From contig JASJCB010000041.1 in the NCBI GenBank assembly GCA_030066195.1, forward strand, positions 1 through 64,000: a DNA stretch of 64,000 nt, in the 5' to 3' direction. The first letter of the stretch is position 1. Each line of letters starts with the position of its first letter. The notes beneath the pieces are model-generated. The model searched no databases and was not told the origin of the DNA. It saw nothing but the letters and a program-made list of their open reading frames with translations. Below are positions 50,401 to 57,700 of this stretch, piece after piece. A program made the position numbers and the translations under genes. The stretch comes from Acidobacteriota bacterium (lineage in GTDB: Bacteria > Acidobacteriota > Holophagae > Acanthopleuribacterales > Acanthopleuribacteraceae).

Positions 50401-51600
50401 TGGCTGCGTGAACAACTACCCGACTACATGGTACCCGCGCACCTGGTCGTGGTGCCCAAATTCCCCACCACCCCCAGCGGCAAGATCGATCGGCAGGCGC
50501 TGGCCGAGATGACCCCCACGGAAGCGGCGGCCACCGTGGAAACCGATACCACACCGCCGCGCGATCACCACGAATTGCAAATGACGGCCATCTGGGAGCG
50601 ACTGCTGGGTGTGCACCCCATAGGGATTCACGCCGACTTCTTCGACTTGGGCGGGCATTCCATCCTGGCCATTCATCTCATGTCCGAAATCAAAACCGTT
50701 TTCGGTCGCAAACTCTCCCTGGCCTCCTTGTTCCAAAACCCCACCGTGGAGCGCCTGGCCCGCCTGTTGCACGATGAGACGGGCGATGCGGAAGACATAC
50801 TGGTCACCCTGCAATCGGAGGGAAAGGCCGAGCCCCTCTATGTCACCCACCCCATCGGCGGAAACGTGCTGTGCTACCGCGATCTGGCCTACCACCTGGG
50901 CGCCGACCGCCCCGTCTACGGCATTCAAGCCACCGCACTGGAAGCGGGCAAAGGGCTGGACAACCTGGAAGCCATGGCCCGGCATTACGTCCAACGCGTA
51001 CGCGCCCAACAACCCCGGGGACCGTATTTCCTGCTGGGTTGGTCCTTCGGCGGGTCCATTGCGTTCGAAATGGCGCGTGTGCTGGTAGAAGCAGGGCAGG
51101 AGATTGGCGGCTTGATGTTGCTGGATACGCCCATACCGCTTACCGGCCCACCCGATGAGGATATGTTGCCCGGCCTGCTCTTAAGAGAACTACACATACA
51201 CTACGGACCTCACATCCCCATCACCGTCGAAATCTTGAAGCAATACGAAGGCGAGGAACAGGTCGCCTTTGTGATGGACCTGGCCCGTCGCGCCGGGATT
51301 GTCACTGAGGAATTGGATGAGGAACGTATCCGTCGCCTGCTATGGGTCTACCGCAACAACTTCAAATCGCTTGTCGAGTACCGACCGAAGCCGGTCGAGG
51401 TCCCGATCCAATTCTTCCAACCGGAAGGCACCACTTTCCACAATGCACCGGAAGTCTGGGGCCGTCTCTGCGGCGGCAACCTCACCGTGCGACGCGTCGG
51501 AGGCACGCACCATGATATGGTAGAAGGGGATCAAGCAGGCCCCCTTGCACGCGCCATTCATGCTTGTTTCGATTCTGCCGATGGGAGCCGCTCATGCTGA
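47293..51600 (+). CDS. Terminal NRPS module 15 with thioesterase (C-A-T-TE)
   Basis: A 1435-residue termination synthetase. It has a TubC docking domain (1-58), C (95-535, HHVIGDGW), A (548-1072), T (1090-1160, LGGHSIL) and a type I thioesterase (1178-1420). The thioesterase nucleophile is the Ser of GWSFGG (51043-51045), with Asp in LLDTPIP and His in GTHHDM. It releases the finished chain by hydrolysis or cyclisation; sequence alone does not decide. The A code D-I-W-E-I-T-A-D-D has three acidic pocket residues besides Asp235, suggesting a basic side chain (Orn/Lys/Dab/Arg class), low confidence. The start overlaps the upstream stop by one base, and the stop lies inside the exporter's first codons (ATGCTGA), so the exporter is coupled to the assembly line. 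Confidence 0.96.
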   Translation: MDIQQLLGSLRERGIKLWVEGEDLCFDAPKGAFTGELKLRLKRNKPAVIEHLRKIQAVDQEEDLPLAPVPRPPLPAELMAERPDLAARAAERTLSLMPQSFSQQRLWFLDQLEEQANYNINEALNLVGAFDMKAVERTLDDLFRRHEVLRSTFDIWQGEPIQIIDSKRNTDPTMIDLRGLEPDHRSQVLRLLMSLEQHYRFNLEKGPVFRITVLVISDMTRCVLLSMHHVIGDGWSVGILTRELVALYLSHLLGRPPGLPPVRLQYADYCYWLQHKLKREMDTLLAYWTRQLEGIPDLLQLPTDYLRTAMQRNKGGVVMFALGPEKTEALREIGRGINATSFMVVLSLFKVLLGRYSGQSDISVGFPIANRGDTALEGLIGLFANTLVLRNRFEDNPTFIELVRRVRTSTLDAFQHQEMPFERLVEELKPARNLSHAPLFQVMITYHNTPPSKVDQVMDRMPTNQIMVQPINRQEITSRYDMELTISEMDGGLSFSLQFDAELFKRSTVFGMGVCLTNLIKSVIETPHARVEKLNMISEEMRNEMLVTWNRTERELEGPLLVHQRIEEQARLRPGATALTDDAGDISFADLVEAAKRLTAQLTRRGVQPEDVIPLAMTRGRDFLTAMLGVFGAGCAYLPLDPTHPPQRWATVLSQTRSPFLLADAAYQAAVEETLPLLEEPIRPVALRCDHLITAETPELPACGELDGDRLAYVIFTSGSTGIPKGAMVTHRGMINHLDAKWVDLKLDHTDTVVQNAVQSFDISVWQFLLAPMVGGRTLVANDNVMRDPAALIELVDRHQATILEVVPSLLEPALRELESGPAPTLERLRFLIPTGEALPPELCRRWLALYPDIPLVNAYGPTECSDDVTHYFIETPPPETTVHSPIGKPIINTQLYVLDRFFQLQPPGVPGELYVGGAGVGRGYLNRPERTASTFVPDPFTPETMGLQGQRLYKTGDKVIADRDGTMVYLGRLDFQVKLRGFRIELGEVEQVLLRSPLVSMAAVIVHGDQPALRRMIAYIIAREGNQINTIALSQWLREQLPDYMVPAHLVVVPKFPTTPSGKIDRQALAEMTPTEAAATVETDTTPPRDHHELQMTAIWERLLGVHPIGIHADFFDLGGHSILAIHLMSEIKTVFGRKLSLASLFQNPTVERLARLLHDETGDAEDILVTLQSEGKAEPLYVTHPIGGNVLCYRDLAYHLGADRPVYGIQATALEAGKGLDNLEAMARHYVQRVRAQQPRGPYFLLGWSFGGSIAFEMARVLVEAGQEIGGLMLLDTPIPLTGPPDEDMLPGLLLRELHIHYGPHIPITVEILKQYEGEEQVAFVMDLARRAGIVTEELDEERIRRLLWVYRNNFKSLVEYRPKPVEVPIQFFQPEGTTFHNAPEVWGRLCGGNLTVRRVGGTHHDMVEGDQAGPLARAIHACFDSADGSRSC
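47560..50780 (+). other. NRPS module 15: C-A-T, possibly basic residue
   Basis: C about 47580-48900, A about 48940-50510 (FDISVWQ; AYGPTECSDDVTH), T about 50565-50780. Glu at pocket position 278 and Asp-Asp at 330/331 make a negatively charged pocket. Confidence 0.8.
50810..51560 (+). other. Thioesterase domain
   Basis: Alpha/beta-hydrolase type I TE fused after the last T domain. GWSFGGSIAFEMAR carries the nucleophile; YVTHPIGGNVLCYRDLA is the usual N-terminal TE signature. It is the only releasing domain in the window, so the assembly line ends here. Confidence 0.92.
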
Positions 51601-53270
51601 AGCTCGTCTTGCTCATTTTCAAACACTACCGCAACAGGTTTATTTTGGCTTCCAGTGTCGGCCTCATCAGCGGCGGCACCAACATCTTGATGCTGGCCAT
51701 TCTCAGTAAAACTCTTGCCGACTACCAGGCGGGCCGCTCGGCTACTTACACGCTAAGTATCTTCGGCATGATCGCCGTCGCTTCGATTGTAACCTCCATC
51801 CTCGCCTCCCTGCTCAATCTGTTTGTCTCTACCCGGCTCACCTACCAGATGCAGCTCAACATGGTCGACCAGATCATGGGTCTCGAGCTTCAACGTCAGG
51901 AAGAAGTTGGAGAGGGTCGGCTTTACGCCACCTTCACGCAAGATATTCGCGCCATCAATGCCGCCGTGCTGGCTGTTCCCGGTATCTTTCTCAATACCGG
52001 CGTAACGGTCGGCGGCCTTATCTACCTGGGCCTGCTCTCGCCTACCGTGCTTATCATCTTCATTACCTTTCTTGTCTTTTGTGTCATCAGTTTTCTGATT
52101 CCCGAGCGCAAGCAGATCCAACTCACCGACAAGATGCGAGAAGCGGTCAACCGGCTCATGGTTCGCTTCGGCGCCGTCAACCACGGTAACAAGGAACTCA
52201 AGCTCCACTACGCCCGCGCCGAAGCCATGTTCAACCGCGAGATGCGCGACAGTGCCGAAGAGCTGCTCCAGACTACGCGCCGACGGTCCATTCTCGGGAC
52301 CATCATCGGCAGTTGGATCCGGCTCATGTACTTCGTGTTCATCGCCATCCTGGTCTTCGTTTTGCCCGCCCAACAACAACTCGACGTCATCACGCTTGTC
52401 GGCTACGCGCTCGTAGTCATGTATATCCAGCAGCCCGTGATGGCGCTTATCGGCACTCGGGCAACCTTTCGCGCCGCGGGGGTCGCCTTCGATAAAACCG
52501 ATGAAATCGGTCTCGAACTCGCCGCCGGTATCTCTGTCAACCCCTTTGAAGATAAAGAGGATCAACTGGCACTAATCGCCGGGAACGAGCCCTTCCGCGA
52601 ACTCAGCCTGGAGGGCGTCCAGCTCACCTACCGGCCCGAGGACGAGGAACGTCCCTTTACGCTGGGACCGATCAACCTTACCGTGAAGGCCGGTGAAATT
52701 CTCTTTATTGTCGGCGGCAACGGCAGCGGCAAAACCACGCTGGCCAAGCTGATCACCGGTCTCTATGTCCCCCAACAGGGGCACATCACCCTCAACGGGA
52801 AAGTAATCGGTGAGGACGACCGCCTCTACTACCGCCAGTACTTTTCCGCCATCTTCAACGACTTCTATATCTTTGAGCACCTGCTGGGCCTGGAAGGCGA
52901 GGGTCTGAACGAGCGCGCGGCCGGCTACCTGGAAGAACTCCATCTCTCCCACAAGGTCCAGATCGACGAGAACGGCAAGTTGTCCACTCGCAACCTCTCG
53001 ACCGGCCAACGCAAACGGCTCGCTCTACTGACCGCCTACCTGGAGGATCGACCCATCTACCTGTTCGACGAATGGGCCGCCGACCAGGACCCCGAGTTCA
53101 AGCAGGTTTTCTACTACAAAATCCTGGCTGACCTGAAATCCCGCGGCAAAACCGTCCTGGTTATTTCCCACGATGATCGCTATTTCGAAACCGGTGACCG
53201 CATCATCAAGCTGACCGAAGGCACCCTGAGCCCCTATTACTCCGAGCTGATCCAACCCAATAGAGGCTGA
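51594..53270 (+). CDS. Cyclic-peptide-type ABC exporter (SyrD/PvdE family)
   Basis: A fused permease-ATPase of 558 residues, the usual size for the SyrD/PvdE family that exports non-ribosomal peptides across the inner membrane. The N-terminal half (about 1-300) is hydrophobic with several membrane spans. The ATPase half has Walker A GGNGSGKTT (near residue 373), an ABC signature NLSTGQRKR (near 466) and Walker B YLFDEWAADQDP (near 490), the last wording being typical of this family. The ATG at 51594 is chosen over an upstream in-frame TTG at 51564 because it overlaps the synthetase stop (ATGCTGA) and gives the normal family N-terminus. The context makes export of the peptide made by the preceding genes the likely role. 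Confidence 0.93.
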   Translation: MLKLVLLIFKHYRNRFILASSVGLISGGTNILMLAILSKTLADYQAGRSATYTLSIFGMIAVASIVTSILASLLNLFVSTRLTYQMQLNMVDQIMGLELQRQEEVGEGRLYATFTQDIRAINAAVLAVPGIFLNTGVTVGGLIYLGLLSPTVLIIFITFLVFCVISFLIPERKQIQLTDKMREAVNRLMVRFGAVNHGNKELKLHYARAEAMFNREMRDSAEELLQTTRRRSILGTIIGSWIRLMYFVFIAILVFVLPAQQQLDVITLVGYALVVMYIQQPVMALIGTRATFRAAGVAFDKTDEIGLELAAGISVNPFEDKEDQLALIAGNEPFRELSLEGVQLTYRPEDEERPFTLGPINLTVKAGEILFIVGGNGSGKTTLAKLITGLYVPQQGHITLNGKVIGEDDRLYYRQYFSAIFNDFYIFEHLLGLEGEGLNERAAGYLEELHLSHKVQIDENGKLSTRNLSTGQRKRLALLTAYLEDRPIYLFDEWAADQDPEFKQVFYYKILADLKSRGKTVLVISHDDRYFETGDRIIKLTEGTLSPYYSELIQPNRG

Positions 53271-53380
53271 ACCGGCCTGAAAACTTCCTCTTTCGCGGCG
53301 TTCAAACGAGAATTCATCGCCGGAAGAGAGCTGTTTCCGCGCGGGTCGCGGTCTGGAAAACCCAGCCTTTATGTGTCATC

Positions 53381-53410
53381 GACCCGGCGGCGCCGAACCT
53401 TGCCCGGGTC
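53381..53410. terminator. Stem-loop between convergent genes
   Basis: Inverted repeat GACCCGG (53381-53387) / CCGGGTC (53404-53410) with an inner self-complementary CGGCGCCG. It sits in the 144-base gap between the exporter and the convergent small membrane gene. No T-run follows on either strand, so it may be a pause or Rho-linked site and not a classical terminator. Confidence 0.3.
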
Positions 53411-53414
53411 ATGA

Positions 53415-53648
53415 TTAGCGGGAAAGTTCTTCGAACTCCCGGTTCAGTTGGAAGTCTCTGGAGGTGGTGATGGTTTCCACGTTTGACAGACGACGATTCA
53501 GGTCTGCGATTTGGGCTTCCAATTGGTGAATCCGGGCTTGATCCTCCTGGGTGCGGGGAAGACCCTTTTTGAAGACGATATTCAAAATACTGATCGCAAT
53601 CCATCCCGAAATCGCAACGATGGCGATTACAAATACTCCTGACGGCAT
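53415..53648 (-). CDS. Small PspB-like membrane protein
   Basis: A 77-residue protein with one N-terminal membrane span (about residues 4-26: VFVIAIVAISGWIAISILNIVF) followed by a charged coiled-coil (QEDQARIHQLEAQIADLNRRLSNVE) and a tail RDFQLNREFEEL. This layout, and a tail of the form TxxRDxxLxREF, is typical of PspB-like phage-shock/envelope-stress small proteins. AGGAG lies 6 bases upstream of the ATG (53655-53659), supporting the start. It converges on the exporter and is not part of the biosynthetic operon. A role in sensing envelope stress is family-based inference; no pspA or pspC is seen nearby. Confidence 0.65.
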   Translation of the reverse strand: MPSGVFVIAIVAISGWIAISILNIVFKKGLPRTQEDQARIHQLEAQIADLNRRLSNVETITTSRDFQLNREFEELSR

Positions 53649-53887
53649 GCTTCTCTCCTGAGAATATAATTCCCGTTTCTAACGCGTCCACTTCATTCTA
53701 CGACGAAACACGGCATCGGGGTTTAGTTTTTTCAGCAGGGTGTCGTCAGAATCGAGGGAATTTGAAGGTTGTCGCGTGAGTATCAGGCTCCGAGCCAACT
53801 CTCGCCCTAAAGAAAAACGATGCATAAAACAATCGAATAACTCACCGGCTTGCATAAACACCCGTTTGGTCGAAAGATGTTTAGTAA

Positions 53888-53959
53888 GTTGTGCCCGAGC
53901 TCGGGGAGTCCGTTTTTCGCGTCAATAGGTTGTGCCCGAACTCGGGGAGTCTGTTTTTC
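53888..53959 (+). repeat. Tandem repeat with CCCGA(G/A)CTCGGG palindrome
   Basis: Two 31-base units at 53888-53918 and 53929-53959 (period 41) differing at only two positions. Each contains CCCGAGCTCGGG or CCCGAACTCGGG, then GAGTC and a GTTTTTC tract. Palindrome plus T-run resembles a terminator, but the stem is short and separated from the T-run by several bases. Confidence 0.75.
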
Positions 53960-53969
53960 AGGTCTGCAA

Positions 53970-54004
53970 TGAATGTCCCGAGCGCGGCGACGTTCATTTT
54001 TATC
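53970..54004 (+). terminator. Possible intrinsic terminator
   Basis: GAATGTC (53971-53977) pairs with GACGTTC (53989-53995, one G-U pair) with an inner CCG/CGG, followed by ATTTTTA. This has intrinsic-terminator form for + strand transcription, although no annotated + strand gene ends just before it. It could end read-through from the biosynthetic operon or a small RNA. Confidence 0.4.
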
Positions 54005-54330
54005 CTTTAGCAGACCCGCCTTGCCCGGTGGGTTGCTTCTATTTCGGCGCTCCCGGTGATCTGAGGCGAATAGGCGCTTGTTTTCTTGGTTGGTTCATTT
54101 TCCATTAACCTGCCCGAACTTTTTGATAAGTTTCCTTTTTTACACAACGGATCGCCGAATGCGGCACCGCGGCGATGGGGGGCTGTCTGTGGTTATGCAT
54201 GGCCTCATGTGTTCCCGGTAACAATATCGTATCGGACGCCGGCTGATCATGTCTTTCCGGGAAGATTTGAGTCAATCGGCGTTGTCACCGGCTCATGTCA
54301 CGACTTTGGCGAGGTCCCGGCTTTTTCAGG

Positions 54331-55563
54331 TCAGTACTCGTTAACCGGTTCGATTTCTACGCGGTGCTTTTCTTCCAGGCTCCGGTAATAGTCGATCACG
54401 CGGCGCACGTAAATGCGTTTCTGGCGGTAGTCTCTGGGGAAGAAGCTTCGTTTGAAGCCGTAGATGATGATGCTTTTCAAGTCCCGGTTGGACATACCGA
54501 AGTTGTCTACCGCCAGTTTCAATTCGCGGCTGACCGTGGTTCTGGAAACCAAGCGGTTATCCGTACAGATGGTGGTGGACAGTTTCAATTCCTTCATGCG
54601 GCGGAAGGGGTGGTCGGCGATGGAGGCGAGTGTGGGGTCCGTATCCAGGTTGCTGGAGAGACAGACCTCGATGGTCACGCGTTTATCGGCAATGAACTGG
54701 GACAGGCGCCGGATATACTCCGCCTTATTGGTAATCTTGGGGTCTTGGATGAAATCCTCGTCCAAGAGATGATAGCCGTGGCCGATGCGGTCGGCGTGCA
54801 GTTGGGTGATGGCCTGGAAGATACTCTCCGCGCCGTAGGCTTCCCCCGCGTGCACGGTCTTTTTCAGGAAGTTTTTGTGGGCGTAGTCGAAGGCCGTCAC
54901 ATGGTCCTCGGCCGGGAAACCGTCTTCCGCTCCGGCCAGGTCCAGACCGACGATGGGGATGCCGGTCTTGTCGCGTACGGCCGTCACGCCGCGCGCCAGC
55001 TCCAAGGAGGCGACGCCGTACATTTGGCGGGCCGGCATGAAGGGGTGCGTCTCCGTGATCTTTTTGTAGTAGGGACTGAAGGCGCCGGTGAACATGCGCA
55101 TGGCGCAGGCAATGATGCCGTACTCGAACGGCGGGCTGTTGTCGTCGTTGTGGCGCAGGCGGTCGTTGAATTCCTTCTTGGCCCGCGCCAAACCCCTGTC
55201 GACGGCGACCAGCACCTCTTCCATGGTCAGCTTTTCGCTCATATGCAGCATGGGCGCGAAGCGCACTTCCAGGTAACGCACATTTTCGCCAAGGCTGTCC
55301 CAGGCCAGTTCGTAGGCAATGCGTTCCAGCGATTCGGGGTCGTGCATGACGGCGCAGGTATAGGCAAAACCTTGCAGATATTCGGTCAAGTCGTTATAGC
55401 CGTCTTTGAAGACGGTGTCCCGCAGGCCCGCCTCCGAATAGGAAGGCAGTTCTACGCCCCGCTCGCGCGCCAATTCGATCAGGGTGGTTATGCGCAAAGA
55501 GCCGTCCAGGTGAACATGCAGGTCGGTTTTGGGCAGGTCCTGGATAAAGGCTTCCGTAATCAT
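54331..55563 (-). CDS. add: Adenosine deaminase family protein
   Basis: A 410-residue metal-dependent amidohydrolase, predicted to convert adenosine to inosine in purine salvage. Family motifs are present: TDLHVHLDGS with metal ligands His16 and His18, VHAGEAYG (metal His and catalytic Glu) near residue 243, RIGHGYHL near 265, and TICTDNRLVSRT with the metal Asp near 340. The VCLSSNLDT and CTDNRLVSR versions differ from the commonest ICPSSN/TDDP forms, so a related nucleoside substrate is possible. It is somewhat longer than typical bacterial enzymes (about 330-350). ATG has a purine-rich GAGGGGG a few bases upstream. The gene starts 28 bases after the PEGA/PDZ gene and is the last of an apparent four-gene operon. 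Confidence 0.88.
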   Translation of the reverse strand: MITEAFIQDLPKTDLHVHLDGSLRITTLIELARERGVELPSYSEAGLRDTVFKDGYNDLTEYLQGFAYTCAVMHDPESLERIAYELAWDSLGENVRYLEVRFAPMLHMSEKLTMEEVLVAVDRGLARAKKEFNDRLRHNDDNSPPFEYGIIACAMRMFTGAFSPYYKKITETHPFMPARQMYGVASLELARGVTAVRDKTGIPIVGLDLAGAEDGFPAEDHVTAFDYAHKNFLKKTVHAGEAYGAESIFQAITQLHADRIGHGYHLLDEDFIQDPKITNKAEYIRRLSQFIADKRVTIEVCLSSNLDTDPTLASIADHPFRRMKELKLSTTICTDNRLVSRTTVSRELKLAVDNFGMSNRDLKSIIIYGFKRSFFPRDYRQKRIYVRRVIDYYRSLEEKHRVEIEPVNEY

Positions 55564-55591
55564 GGATCCCCCTCGCCCCGAATGTGGGAAC

Positions 55592-57682
55592 TTAGAAGTT
55601 GGTATTTTTCATTTCGGAATCGGCCCAGAATGCCGCCTTGGGACCGTAGGCATCGAATAGGGTGGCTTGCGGGTATTGCAATGCGGAGCGGAAGCTCTCG
55701 GTTGCCTCGCTGGTAAATTTGAGTTTGCGGAAACACAGTCCCTGGTAGAAGAACAAAGTGCCCTGGCCGATACCATACTCCATGTCCAGACGCATGGTCG
55801 AGAAGATATCGTAGGAGTCTTTGACATCGCCCAGGAAGAACTGGTAGCGGGCCTGATTGAAGCGGGCGCTCTTGCGGATAAGTTCGTCCGGGTGATATTT
55901 GGCCATTTTCTCGAACTTGGCCAGCAGCGCCTGGGGCGCCGTTTCCACGGGGTTGAAGCGGACTTCGGCAATGGCGTCGACGGGGGTCACGCTGACCTCG
56001 CGCCCGGCCAGGGTCAGGCGAACCTCTTTGCCCGGCTCGATGTTCATCAGTTCCGCGGGTCCGCGCAGAGGAGAGCCGTTCAGCGCGTGAACCTGCTCAC
56101 CTACCTGAATCTGTCCGGCCAGGGGGCCTTTGTCGTGAACTTCCAATACCCGACAACCCTGTTGTTCCGCCAACTGGGCAACCTGAATGCCAAGCCAGGG
56201 ACTGGTGAGCCGTGGGTCCAGGTCCAAGGATTCCACCAGCTTGCGAAACTTGTCGAACTCGCGAAAGTCGAATTCCTTGATCAGGATCTGCTTGCTGAGC
56301 GGTGTCCAGAAGGCGACTTCTACCGTACGGATGACCACTTTTTTGCGCACCACGCGCGCGGCCATATACAAATCGGCTTTCAGGCGACGGGTGAGCGCGG
56401 TGCGGTTGGTTTCGGTCATTTCAGAGGGTCCGAACAAGATGGGGAAGGGATTGACCGGCACCTTGGTCGTGTCGCGAGCATCGACCTTGCGTACATTCCA
56501 GGTTTTCAACCCGGTGATCCAAGCCTCCATATCGCCCGGGGGAGTGCCTTCCTTGATATTGTCCACGCCGTACCAGGCAATCGAGGGCAGCGGTTCGGCC
56601 ACGACGGGCATGCGGTCGCCGTCGGCCAGGGAAAGGGGCTTGATGAACTCGCCGTCGGTGAAGAGAACGCGTAGCTCATAATCGCCCGGGCAAACCACAT
56701 GGTTCTCGATCGGGGTATAGCCGATCCGCTCCTGGCCTAGAAAGACCAGGCCCTCGTCCTTGCCCGCCGCCTTTACATTGAGATAGGCTTGAGCGGGCTC
56801 CATGGGTTCCGGTTTGATTTGGGTCAGGTTGAGTTCCGTCACTTCCCATTTCATATCGCGGGTTTTGAAGCAATCTTTCTCGAAAGACACCCGCAACGGT
56901 CCGATTTCCACGCCGTTGAGAACGAACATGCCCGCGGCGTCGCGAGAGACGCCCATTTCGCGTAGCAATGGATAATAGGCCTCGCTTACATCGCTGTCGG
57001 TAACGCCGACCTGTTCGCCGTTTACAATCACGCGGGCATCGCGCGGAACACTGACCAGGATGATTTCCCCCGCGTTGCGCACCAAACGTCCCCGGATCAA
57101 ACCCTGCTCGATGGAAGAGATTTCCATTTCCTGGGCATAGGGCTCGTAGTTCGGCCGGCGAATCTCGAATTGACGCAAGCCGGTGAATACATAAAACACC
57201 GTATCGCCGTCAATCACGCCGGCCTCGCGCCCGTCTACAAACAATTTAGCGCCTTGAAGGAAGTAATTGGTGGTGTCGTCTTGAGCCGAAACCACCACGC
57301 TGCCCACCAACTCACCGCGCAGGCGATCGAAGGCAGACACGATCTTGGGCGGCAGGTCGCCGGCCTGAACCTGGTAGGACGGATCGAACTGAATGAGCTT
57401 GCGAAAATAGTTCTCCGTGCCGTCGGGGTAGGTAACCAGCCCCAGGTATTTGAGGCTTTCCGTCATCAGGAAACGCTCTTCTTCCGTAAAGGTGGTCAGC
57501 ATTTCCAACTCTTCGACGATTTGCTTGAACAAGGGCTCCGATTCCGGCCGTTTGACCGAATCGAAAATGCCCTTGGCCTCCATGAAGCGATCGCCCACGG
57601 AAACGGTATCCAGGTTCTCGGTCTTGATTTCGTCCTGTTGAAAACCCAACAGTAGCAGAAAGCACAGTGTAACTGACGTCAT
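55592..57682 (-). CDS. Secreted PEGA-like / PDZ-like domain protein
   Basis: A protein of about 696 residues of unknown function. The second ATG (57682) is preferred because GAGGA lies 7 bases upstream, whereas it sits only 2 bases from the ATG at 57688. It gives a signal peptide MTSVTLCFLLLLGF. Middle segments such as SVPRDARVIVNGEQVGVTDSD and QGAKLFVDGREAGVIDGD have PEGA-type beta-strand form. A PDZ-like unit lies near residues 500-570 (LGIQVAQLAEQQGCRVLEV, GPLAGQIQVGEQVHALNGSPL). The C-terminal 100 residues are helical and TPR-like. Position right after the TPR/propeller gene (12-base gap) and downstream of the kinase suggests an envelope component of the same system; that is inference. 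Confidence 0.75.
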   Translation of the reverse strand: MTSVTLCFLLLLGFQQDEIKTENLDTVSVGDRFMEAKGIFDSVKRPESEPLFKQIVEELEMLTTFTEEERFLMTESLKYLGLVTYPDGTENYFRKLIQFDPSYQVQAGDLPPKIVSAFDRLRGELVGSVVVSAQDDTTNYFLQGAKLFVDGREAGVIDGDTVFYVFTGLRQFEIRRPNYEPYAQEMEISSIEQGLIRGRLVRNAGEIILVSVPRDARVIVNGEQVGVTDSDVSEAYYPLLREMGVSRDAAGMFVLNGVEIGPLRVSFEKDCFKTRDMKWEVTELNLTQIKPEPMEPAQAYLNVKAAGKDEGLVFLGQERIGYTPIENHVVCPGDYELRVLFTDGEFIKPLSLADGDRMPVVAEPLPSIAWYGVDNIKEGTPPGDMEAWITGLKTWNVRKVDARDTTKVPVNPFPILFGPSEMTETNRTALTRRLKADLYMAARVVRKKVVIRTVEVAFWTPLSKQILIKEFDFREFDKFRKLVESLDLDPRLTSPWLGIQVAQLAEQQGCRVLEVHDKGPLAGQIQVGEQVHALNGSPLRGPAELMNIEPGKEVRLTLAGREVSVTPVDAIAEVRFNPVETAPQALLAKFEKMAKYHPDELIRKSARFNQARYQFFLGDVKDSYDIFSTMRLDMEYGIGQGTLFFYQGLCFRKLKFTSEATESFRSALQYPQATLFDAYGPKAAFWADSEMKNTNF

Positions 57683-57700
57683 GGCCATATCCTCGCTGGA

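Larger units (their letters stand above)
53649..54330. other. Non-coding region with short tandem repeats
   Basis: About 680 bases without a convincing gene, between the PspB-like gene and the 3' end of the adenosine deaminase operon. It contains a two-copy 31-base repeat with palindromes (53888-53959), a third degenerate copy folding as a hairpin with a T-tract (53970-54004), and loose echoes further on (TGCCCGAACTTTTT near 54110, TTTTTCAGGTC near 54321). A 60-codon GTG-started frame at 53679-53861 (- strand) has no good ribosome binding site and I do not call it a gene. Confidence 0.6.

Noticed and set aside
51564-51593. TTG start ten codons upstream for the ABC exporter
   Set aside because: The ATG at 51594 overlaps the synthetase stop in a typical coupling arrangement and gives the normal family N-terminus.
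53679-53861. 60-codon - strand frame upstream of the PspB-like gene
   Set aside because: GTG start without a convincing ribosome binding site and no recognisable pattern; could be a small gene but not supportable.
54295-55716. Open + strand frame of 473 codons opposite the adenosine deaminase gene
   Set aside because: The - strand frame has full adenosine deaminase motifs; the + strand translation is low-complexity (VG/GE-rich) and motif-free.
55667-56674. Open + strand frame of 335 codons opposite the PEGA/PDZ gene
   Set aside because: Shadow frame; the - strand gene has a signal peptide, ribosome binding site and operon context.
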